The notes under the pieces are model-generated. The model ran no database searches and was not told where the DNA came from. It saw nothing but the letters and a program-made list of their open reading frames with translations. A DNA stretch of 64,000 bases from Cliona cf. orientalis. Taxonomy: Eukaryota > Porifera > Demospongiae > Clionaida > Clionaidae. This document shows positions 55,306-64,000 of this stretch, piece after piece (the first letter of the stretch is position 1; each line of letters opens with the position of its first letter). The translations under genes were made by a program, and so were the position numbers. The stretch spans positions 12,736,411-12,800,410 of the forward strand of contig OZ005690.1 in the NCBI GenBank assembly GCA_963930775.1. Direction: 5' to 3'.

Positions 55306-58300
55306 CTACAAGACAATAATTTGAGGAAGTTCAATATCACCAGTCTGAGCCTGAACCTGAGCAGGATGACGACCTTGGTCCTCGATGTTAACATAAGTGA
55401 GCTATGTAATAAAAAAAATTATTGCATCATTAGCTATACAAATAGAAAGTTAGTAGCAAGTCAAGGGACCAAGATGACTCTACATTACATATACTATGAA
55501 ACAAACGAAGATTCTGTGTGAATGTAGTTGAAAGCATGAGGAGCCTGCCCATGGAGTAAGGCTAGTTATAGTATTTTTATTAAACATAATAATACCGTAT
55601 AGCGGGAAACTTTCGAGGGAGAAAACTTTCACGAATTTCGCGATTTTTCCGCCATCCGCGAAAGTTTTCTCCACGAAATTCTAGGCATGCCACACCCATT
55701 ATGCGACCAATTAAGCATTCCGCGAAATGCTCCTTTCCTACCGATCCGCGAAAGTTTTCTCCCTCGAAAATTTCCCGCTATACGGTAACATTATGTTACT
55801 AAAAGCTGGTAAGGCCCAAAATGATAACTGTGATCATTATTTTTATTGTGATAAAATTATTTCAAAATCCTACTGTATCTGATTGACATATAATATATTC
55901 CAGGATTAATGATTATCTTGCACACATACTGCAGCTATGTGCAGAAATAAACACACAAGCAAACATCATAAGACTTAGTAATGTTGAGAGGCCTCAGGCT
56001 TGCGGTATACCTCTTGTGGTTCTTCCAGTTCTACAGATCCTCCAGGGCTTGGTGATCTAAGAGCATCAGCAGCAGTATTATTGCCATGATAGGGAATAAA
56101 TCATTACACTACTAATTTTCTAAACGCATGGGGGGGGGGGGGGGGGGGGGGATGGAATGAGTTATTATTATCCTGCACGCACATGCACAGCCAGGGATGA
56201 AGCAATTGGTTTTGTTTGTCATTCAGGCTTGCTTCAATTATGTAGCATACATGTATGGGCTTTGGGCTACTTGCTTAAGTGCAAAATGCAGTTTATTCAA
56301 ACCTCCCCCCCCCCCNNNNNNNNNNNNNNNNNNNNNNNNNNNNNNNNNNNNNNNNNNNNNNNNNNNNNNNNNNNNNNNNNNNNNNNNNNNNNNNNNNNNN
56401 NNNNNNNNNNNNNNNNNNNNNNNNNNNNNNNNNNNNNNNNNNNNNNNNNNNNNNNNNNNNNNNNNNNNNNNNNNNNNNNNNNNNNNNNNNNNNNNNNNNN
56501 NNNNNNNNNNNNNNNCTGATACATACTAGTACCTGAATGAACAATCACTGACTTACATTTGTTGTTCACGATTACTAGAATTCTCATCAAGCAGGCGATC
56601 ATAGTAGTTCTTCCAATGATTAAAATTTCCATCATCACCAAAGGCACCCCACTCCGTGTTAACAATGACACGAGTGTGACTATGATCTCCACTGAATTTG
56701 GGTATGTCACGTATCTCCTCCATGTAGCAGGCATTTGCCCCATCACCTAAAGATAGCCCAATATGGCAGTCTGGCACTCCATTCCCCACAGAAAGTAGGA
56801 TCCCGGTTGTGTCATTGATCAATGCAACCACATTGATTTCCATATTATCCTATAGCATGGAGAAAGGATATACCTAACTGATGAATACCTGAAGTCTGTT
56901 AATAATATTATTATACAGGTGAGAGGGGAGAAAAGTGCCAGGAATTTTTTCCCTGTATCTGCTACCTTCTCTCTCAGCACAAAAGGAGTGCATCTCATGA
57001 GTTGCTTAATAGCTAGTGACACTCTGCATTAATGTGGTGCTTTATAACCACCCCAGTACAGCAAAGCTCATTGTCCTCCAGTACAAAAAAAAGACCATTT
57101 GCCTCAAACAGCAGCTTCTTTATCTCGGCCATTTCTTTATTGCCATAAGCACTTCTATCCCCTTTTGCCTAGTTAACATCTTTGCCTTTTCTAGACCATT
57201 CGTAGTCAAGTCGGTTTATCAGCTATACATGTAATTTTGAATACTTACTCCTCTCCTAGAGGCAGCCTCCTCGAGTAGCTGGACAACGTCCTTACCCTCT
57301 GCTCCAGTGACTTTGAAATCTCTAGTCCAGCGGATCAACTTGCCATGAGTGAGGCTCTCATGCTTCGTAGGAAAGGGAAATGTGAATCCTATGGGCAACT
57401 CTTTCTCAATTTTTCTGTCCTTTTTGAACTTGGCTATGGAGTTGACAATGAAATCAAATAGCTTTCCATATGATGAGCTCTTAGTATCTTCACTGATGTA
57501 GAACTCCTTACAATCTTTCTTTTTTATACTTCCCTTAATGATAACTACAGAAATGAAATTTATAGCATGCTATGATCATAATAATGGCAACATTTGTGTG
57601 CATGAAGTGTTTGCCTGATTATAATAGCAGAAAAATTGTGAGGAATCCAAATTTCTTAATTTTTGTGGATATATAATCAACTAATAAGAAACTAGAGCTC
57701 TGTAGAGCACATACCCCGCGCGCACATTGTGCAATCTATAGATCTGCTTTTGCGTGTAGCTAGCAGCCAAACATGTGCCACTAGCATTGTTGACGACCTT
57801 TACCAGCTCATAGTATTTGTTATGCGCATGAGCAGAAAGCACAAGGGCCTGAGCTTCCATGCATAATGCATTGAGTGGGCACTGTCGATAGGCGTGGTTA
57901 TGAAGGCTAACAAAAAAGGCACTATTTATGATGCTCGTGGACTATGTCCCTCGATTCGAAGCATGCTGAAGCCCGTTTTTCACCAAATGCGACTGATTCA
58001 TTGTACTTACTAGTCGCTCAGGTGCCTAGACCTCGAGATATGGCGATTTTTGTGCTCACAACAACGACGACAATGACGATAACGACACGACCAATTACTT
58101 TACCCCTTGCGCATGCGCGTGGGGTAATTACCCCGCGCGCATGCGCAAGGGGTAAAGTAATCGGTACGGAATCTTTCACGACCATCACGTACATCCTTGG
58201 TTTTCTCATTGCTGCTCCACATTACCTCTGGTTGAACAGCTTTGGCGGAAGGTTTGCCTTCTTTTTCCAGCTCACTTCGACCATTGAACGTCAACGAAAC

Positions 58301-61300
58301 GAAGAAACGGGCGAGTATCCAAAGAAGAATCTCATTATAGCGGATCAACTCGAAGATGCATTTACAGTGTACAATTTGAAACGGAACTCGATTTTCCAAG
58401 TCTACTTTGTAAAGCTTGTTATACCTATGAAATTAAGCACTGTTGCATGTACAGTGTATAATGTGCATACCGTGTTCACTTGATCAGGCACTGTTATCGA
58501 ATAGCACATGTGACTCATTAATAATTACCCCGCGTGCATGCGCAAGGGGTAAAGTAATCGGTTGTGTCGTTGTTGTTGTTGTTGTCGTTGTCATGAGCAC
58601 AAAAATCATCATATCTCGAGATGTAGGCATCTAAGCGACTCGTAAGCACAATGAATCAATCTAATTCGGCGAAAAACTAGCTTCAGTGTGCTTCAAATCA
58701 ATGAACACGGTCCACGGGCATCACAAATAGTGCCTTTTTGTTGGCTAACGTAGCCATGCCTATCAACAGTGCCTACTCAATGCATAATGCATGCCTATTG
58801 TGTTTTCTGCTCATGCGCACAACTAAGTAGCCAAGAATATAATTGGTAAAGATCGTCGAAATTAATAATGCTCGTGAAATCTATTGTCCATCCGCATCCG
58901 CTGACGGAGCTGAAATCTGCAGCCCTATGGCTATACCATATCATCTATGACCTGTGGTAGCTACATACAATTAAACTGCACCTCCACTAATTTTTTGAAG
59001 TTCTCAAAATTACAGCCATGCATACAAAAGCAATTCTATAGATTGCACAATATGTGCACGGGGTATGTGCTCTACAGAGCTCTAGTTACCCCGCGTGCAT
59101 GCGCAAGGGGGTAAAGTAATCGGTCGTGTCGTCGTTGTTGTCGTTGTCGTTAGTACAAAAATCGCCATAGGCGTCTAAGCGACTCGTAATCACAACAAAT
59201 CAATCGAATTCGGTGAAAAACTGGCTTCAGTGTGTGTCAATTAAATCGAGGGATACGGTCCATGAGCGTCACAAATAGTGCCTTTTTGTTGGCCACCGTA
59301 GCCACGCCTATCGACAGTGCCCATTAATGCATATGCATACCAATTGTGCTTTCTGCTCATGCGCACAACTAAGTGGCCAAGCATATGACTGGTAAAAATC
59401 GTCGATGTTCTAAATAATGCTCGTGATGTCTCTAGTGTCACAGACTGAAATCTGGAACCAATCATAATGTAAGACAGCTATACTACTATTATTACAAAAA
59501 TAAATAAGTAGAAATTCAGAAGTTCCTAGTTTGGGCTAGGTGTGGGTGCAGAGAGCGCTTTCTCAAGTGTCACCCCGGAACCCCCAGTAGGCTAAGCAGC
59601 ATTTCCATTTTTCTGAAGTTTACAAAATTATAGCCATGTACCAAAAGTAAATCTATAGATTGCACAATGTGCGCATGGGGTATGTGCTCTACAGAGCTCT
59701 AGTTATTAAGTGTGACCTTTTCTCTACAGATCGCAGGGGCGTAGCCAGGGGGGAGCACAGGGGGCATTTCCCTCCCTTTTTTCATTTCTTACCGCAAAAA
59801 TACCAGCACCAAGTTGTTACAGTAGTCTTCAGAGTCAAAAATGATCACAGAAATTAAGGCTGACTATAAAGCTATCTGTAAACAAACTTTTGAGCTTGAT
59901 CGAGCAGTGTCTGATCTCGAGTCTCGAGCATTTGATGAATTCAAAGGGCACAAAACAGGCATGTGGTTTAATTAGTGGGTGTGGTTTCCGGGCTAAAATT
60001 TTTCGCACTGTATTACATATAATAATTATGGCATATCAGGGTCATTCCTACCTATAGAGTCTACCAACTCTATGATAGCTATACAAGACTAATATGGCTT
60101 GTACCTCAGAAAATATCAGTGCATTATGCATAGCTTAATTTCCATGGAGGATCATATCGTAGAAAACACCAAATAATATAATTATAAGTCAACTCACTAA
60201 TGTGCAGCACTCGAAGGTGGTTGACTCTCAAATCCACGACAAGGAACTCTCCCTTCTCTGTCTTCTTGGGCATATCATGGATGTGAGTAACAAACATCTT
60301 CACCTTGACATCCTCTCCCTCTCTCTCCAGCCCTTTAGTAAACTCAGCAGACAGCAATCTTTCCACCTCCTTCAAAGATTCCGAAGAAATCTCAAACATG
60401 TCCACAACTTCATTCTACAGTGAAACAAAATTATGCATAAATTAAATATGTAATAATAATAATGAGCTGGCAAAGGAGCGTGTAACTTGCATGCCATCGA
60501 AACACAAATTCATGCAAGGAACTGGGCAAGTTTAACTTAGTCTCATTTTGGCAGCGTGTACAGTGTATATGATCTCGAGCAATGATTGTATGCAATAGTC
60601 TAGAGTATGTACAATTAAGTATATCTCACTTGTTTTGGTGATAGTTTCAAGAACTTATGAAATAGTACATCACATAAACGTAGTAGAATTTTCTGATATC
60701 AAACATGTATACAACAAAATAAACATTACATAACGTGTATACCATATATTATTGTATGTACACCTACTTAAATGTAAAAATATTTAATAAAAATTTCAAT
60801 ATTTTAATTATTGGGAGACCATCCTAGTATCACCTACTCATATTGTCTGCCAACCTCCACCCACATGCCACAAGGATCGCAAATAAGGATTTTCCACTGT
60901 CTAGCCAGCCCATGGCCACGGATGCAGTATACAATTATACATGTAGATAATTCTGTGCTTTATAGAAATCAACAGTTATGAAATCTCACTTGAATTTCAT
61001 CAGGAGTTGGCCAGTCCACTTTTTCTATCATATTATCCAAGGCATACTACAATAAAAGTAGAAGTAGAGTATACATGTAGGATGACAAGGATTATATACA
61101 GCATAGAGAATCATATATGCATAGTACGTACGCTAGCTTACTTTTATAGAAGGTGATTTTTTTTCATCTCTCAATTCTTCAATATTGCTCTAAGATCATT
61201 GCAAGCAGAACATCATGTCAGTGTGAGCCAGATTGAGACATACAGTACAATAATTATACAAAACATACTTAGTCTAAGGGTTGGGGTGAGTCTGACCAAG

Positions 61301-63973
61301 CACCCCTCCCCCTTTTGGATATTACCCCCTCCTAACATTGTGACTTTGAGCTATCATGAGCTACCACCACCGCACTCCCCAACCCCCCCCCCCCCCCCCC
61401 CCCCCCCTAGGCCTAAAGAAATCTTAAATGCATTTCTGTTGGCACATTTCTTTGCTCTATTATGTTACTGCTTCTCTTGATAGCATGTACATGTAACTTA
61501 CCCTAAAATCATCATCAATGCTATACATATCTGGAAATATTTCCAACAGATGATCAAGAGCTCTCTGGAAAATAATATGCAAGCTCACACATTATCACAA
61601 TCCATAATTATCGTATTTATTTTCAAGCTTTAGCATGAAAAAACTAATATTGCTTGAGCTTTGCCAAATTTTTAGAGGTGAATATTCAACATTCCATCCC
61701 GCATGCGCATTCTATTCCCATTGGTAGCATAATATGCACATGGCAACCTTCGCTGAAAATAGACATTTTCAATCATTGGGTAATTATAAAGGGTGCTGAA
61801 TAATAATTAGAAGGGCCGAATTTTTAGGAGTACTTTACATGTTACAGTAGTCTGTAGCTATTGATACATGACAAGACATTACTCGCAAGACTTTATCTTC
61901 TTCTCTCTTTAATTCCTCCAGGGAATTTTTTAGTCCATCCTAAATCAAGTTGTAGTACATGGGTATAGGGGGACACATACAATTTGTGCATGTACATATT
62001 ATTAACTTTAATTTATAAAGTAGGTGCCAAAAGTGCAACTGTATGTATCCCACCTGAGATATGGAATATTATATTACATCCCCAGTAGCAAGTTATTTTT
62101 CTGTGATCAATTATTTGATGTAATCTATGAGGTAATTACCAGAAAATTCAGGACCTCCATGGAGCCTTTGAAAATCGGTAAGTATACATAGAGCATCTGA
62201 TGCATGTATCCAGAAAATATATCACAAGCTGAATGCTACTTTCTCTGACAAGTACCATATTGGCCAAACTTCACACGTTCTCTTGGCTGACGTAATCCCG
62301 TGGATAAAATTAATAAAGGTAGCCTTGTGCTATATATAGTAAATATCATGCGGCGTGCCATGCCACAAGTGATATGAAATTTGGAAGCTGTACTGTGCTG
62401 TCAAGTTCATCTCATGTGATTAAAGCATCAAAATATGTCACTGTCGAGGTCAGGAATCAGTCTCAGACTCCATCCCTGTGATTGGGTAGACTATGCATTA
62501 TATTGACGACCTTTACCACATGCACCATTAGAAACTAGGCGGCTACTGGGAATGTCGTCAAGTGTTTCATTAGAGTATGATAAGTGAGCTAGACTAACAC
62601 ATAATCATTATAAACTCTAGTGGACTTACTCTGACATCAATATCTTTCGCTTTCTTTAACTCTGCACGCAAAGTTACCATAGCACTCTAGAAGTAATACA
62701 ATCTCATAATACTAGAGCTCTGTAGAGCACATACCCCGCGCGCTCTGCAATACTCTGCAATATTGCAACTTGGGCAAAGCTGTTTTATGACTTGACGACC
62801 CTTTTCAACACTGAGCTTGAGCATGCGCAGTTGCATCAGCATACTAAAAGAGTGGGTGTGGTCGACAAACCACAGGCATGCAGAACAGAAAATGCACGAT
62901 TTGTAGCACTAGTAAGCCTTTTTGAGCAATTCGAAGCGCGTACAAACCAGTTTTTCACCGATATCTATCGATTGGTTGTGCTTACAACACGCACAGACGC
63001 CTAGAACTCGAGATCTGGCGATTTTCGTGCCGACGACAACTACAACAACAACAACAACAACAGACATACAAACCGATTGCTTTACCCCTTGCGCATGCGC
63101 GCGGGGTAATTATATCATCATGTGTAATTTTGGACGAATTTTGCATAATTAGTATGTATGCACTGTCAGGGTTAAGCTTCATCTAGCAACAAAAATTTGA
63201 GTGGGTGCATGTATTTATCATGCCAAATTCCTTGGGATGTACGTTTTAATAGGAAGAATTTCTATAATTCCTCAAGATATTTTTATGAAAACGAAATACT
63301 AGTTGTTGACATCATGATGTATAATTTCATAATATGCTTTTTTGGGGGGGGGGGGGGGGGGGGGGGAGGGGGGGTTGGGGCGGGGGAAGCTTCCCCCTGT
63401 CCCTCCATTGGATAATAATTTAAAAACCCTGACCGCGGTGTTCCGGGCAAGCATTCATACCCAGCTAAGTACCCATGTATGGGTCAATGTATCTGTGCAA
63501 TTTATATATCCCGGGTAAGCGCACATGTGGGCCAAATTCACAAGTTATACTTACAATGTAGGCACCCATGAGCACTTAACCAGGACACTACAGCAATTAC
63601 AATTTACTGAACTCACCATGATGAAGCTATCTTTCTGCGTTCCAGTCACAGCCTAGATAGTACATATGTATGAAGCACTATCAATTCAGGTAGAGCTCTT
63701 TTTTTCTGTAACAACTAACTTTATGCATCAAAACAATGGATAGATGGATAAGCTAATAATAAAGCTAATGAAATCATGCACCCAAATGTTTTCCAGCTAT
63801 TTTAATACTTCTAATTAAGCTATAGGTTTCAAGTTTTTTTTATGCTTCAAATTTCAAATAAGCATGCATACAATGAATGATTAGTAAAAACTCACACTTC
63901 TTATCGAACGTGATCTTAAAGCAAAATATAAGCTGAGCAGAGATCCCTTAATTAGGTGACTCCCATGCGTCTC
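55306..63973 (-). CDS. Second hexokinase-receptor gene, partial (runs off the right edge)
   Basis: Exons found: 63973-63896, 63652-63617, 62686-62630, 61939-61883, 61564-61502, 61189-61142, 61046-60990, 60414-60198, 57544-57249, 56849-56557, then a 200-N gap, 56056-56011 and 55401-55306. Ten exons match the first gene in exact length and phase (78, 36, 57, 57, 63, 48, 57, 217, 296 and 293 nt). Missing are the three hexokinase exons that would lie at the gap. The Ig, FN3, TM and 35-nt exons should lie beyond 64000. The tail reads LTYVNIEDQGRHPAQ ... GDIELPQIIVL. All recovered exons are open. The hexokinase domain shows the same degenerate phosphate-1 loop as the first gene and further changes in the sugar loop. 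Confidence 0.68.
55593..55787. mobile_element. TACCGTA-ended element (cgggaaactttcg family)
   Basis: TACCGTATAGCGGGAAACTT and AAATTTCCCGCTATACGGTA. 195 bp with further internal copies of cgcgaaagttttctcc in both orientations. It lies in the intron before the tail exon of the second gene. Confidence 0.82.
56011..56056 (-). CDS. Second gene, small Ser/Pro/Glu tail exon
   Basis: 46 nt, phase 2 to phase 0, SPSPGGSVELEEPQE, matching exon 18 of the first gene in position and phase. Confidence 0.6.
56316..56515. other. Assembly gap (200 N) inside the second hexokinase gene
   Basis: Exactly 200 N, bordered on the left by a C homopolymer. It lies where exons equal to 10358-10200, 10035-9808 and 7633-7499 should be, about 3 kb in the first gene, so the true gap is probably larger than shown. 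Confidence 0.97.
56557..56849 (-). CDS. Second gene hexokinase-like exon (catalytic Asn-Asp)
   Basis: 293 nt. NVVALINDTTGILLSVGNG, LGDGANACYMEEI, NTEWGAFGDDG and YDRLLDENS: catalytic and sugar-binding residues as in the first gene. Confidence 0.88.
57249..57544 (-). CDS. Second gene hexokinase-like exon (sugar loop)
   Basis: 296 nt. LPIGFTFPFPTKHESL and LIRWTRDF: the sugar-contacting Ser is Pro, as in the first gene, and the Lys of the T-K pair is Arg. Confidence 0.85.
57692..59702. mobile_element. Cluster of CTAGAGCTCTGTAGAGC / GGGGTAATTA elements in one intron
   Basis: At least three copies: 57692-58130 (CTAGAGCTCTGTAGAGCACA to GCGCGTGGGGTAATTA), 58525-59084 and 59086-59702 (both inverted). 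A fourth partial end begins at 58122, making a perfect palindrome at about 58092-58165. Each has GGTAAAGATCGTCG or its complement and a GTT/GTC trinucleotide tract beside the GGGGTAATTA end. They expand this intron to about 2.65 kb, against 0.48 kb in the first gene. Confidence 0.7.
60198..60414 (-). CDS. Second gene hexokinase-like first exon
   Basis: 217 nt. VKMFVTHIHDMPKKTEKGEF and LVVDLRVNHLRVLHI. The DLGGTN phosphate-1 motif is D-L-R-V-N-H here. Confidence 0.83.
60990..63973 (-). CDS. Second gene helical linker exons (seven)
   Basis: 63973-63896, 63652-63617, 62686-62630, 61939-61883, 61564-61502, 61189-61142 and 61046-60990. Each is the same length and phase as its partner in the first gene, for example SNIEELRDEKKSPSIK against SNIEELRDEKKSPSIE. 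Span includes introns. Confidence 0.7.
62076..62555. mobile_element. ACATCCCCAGT inverted-repeat element
   Basis: Begins ACATCCCCAGT and ends ACTGGGAATGT. 480 bp, colinear with 54574-55052, including GACGACCTTTACCACATGCA at 62505. Confidence 0.6.
62712..63111. mobile_element. CTAGAGCTCTGTAGAGC / GGGGTAATTA element, single copy
   Basis: Begins CTAGAGCTCTGTAGAGCACA and ends GCGCGCGGGGTAATTA, same family as the 57692-59702 cluster. It has a CAACAACAACAAC tract before its right end. Confidence 0.7.
63345..63366. repeat. Poly-G run
   Basis: About 22 G residues followed by further G-rich sequence. It is one of about a dozen such runs in the window. Confidence 0.9.
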
Positions 63974-64000
63974 CTGTATGGTCAAGGGTACATGTAGAAT

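Noticed and set aside
57944-58483. A 179-codon plus-strand frame
   Set aside because: It spans transposon ends and a palindrome within a hexokinase intron, and resembles no protein.

Overview
This is an AT-rich animal genomic window dense with repeats. The genes have many short exons with GT..AG introns, and the coding content is Ig-like, fibronectin III (FN3), sushi/CCP and death-domain modules, one hexokinase-type domain and many small inverted-repeat transposons. A marine sponge (demosponge, Amphimedon-like) is my best guess. That rests on style only and is not proven. No bacterial, viral, tRNA, rRNA or CRISPR feature was recognised.

The central result is a 19-exon minus-strand gene, 23356 down to 5924. 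I assembled it by matching splice sites and phases. Its exons sum to 2751 nt, an unbroken frame of 916 residues: signal peptide, Ig-like domain, FN3 domain, one transmembrane helix, a charged helical cytoplasmic linker built from small exons, a full-length hexokinase-like domain and a short tail. A second copy (63973 down to 55306, running off the right edge) repeats the linker and hexokinase exons with identical exon lengths and phases. A 200-N gap replaces its last three hexokinase exons. Both copies have lost the DLGGTN phosphate-binding motif but keep the catalytic Asn-Asp pair, so the domain looks like a sensor or pseudoenzyme on a membrane receptor.

Layout. 1-1.4 kb: repeats and a broken death-domain exon. 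2.3-4.9 kb: an FN3-TM-tail fragment (gene A, frameshifted). 5.9-23.4 kb: the hexokinase receptor. 24.8-26.1 kb: a decayed plus-strand gene with a nuclear-style charged and low-complexity protein, ending inside a transposon arm. 26-35 kb: nested transposons, minisatellite and microsatellite. 35.4-37.3 kb (gene D, intact) and 39.6-41.6 kb (gene E, two lesions): Ig-FN3-CCP-CCP-TM receptors with tyrosine tails. 42.3-47 kb: duplicated debris carrying extra copies of the tail exon. 49.6-53.2 kb: a plus-strand Ig-FN3-TM-tail paralog (gene C, frameshifted). 55.3-64 kb: the second hexokinase receptor copy.

Taken together this looks like a birth-and-death receptor cluster. Extracellular Ig/FN3/CCP modules, all phase 1, are reshuffled onto different cytoplasmic ends, and several copies are already broken. 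One short tail exon recurs six times. Innate or allorecognition function is an inference from this pattern only.
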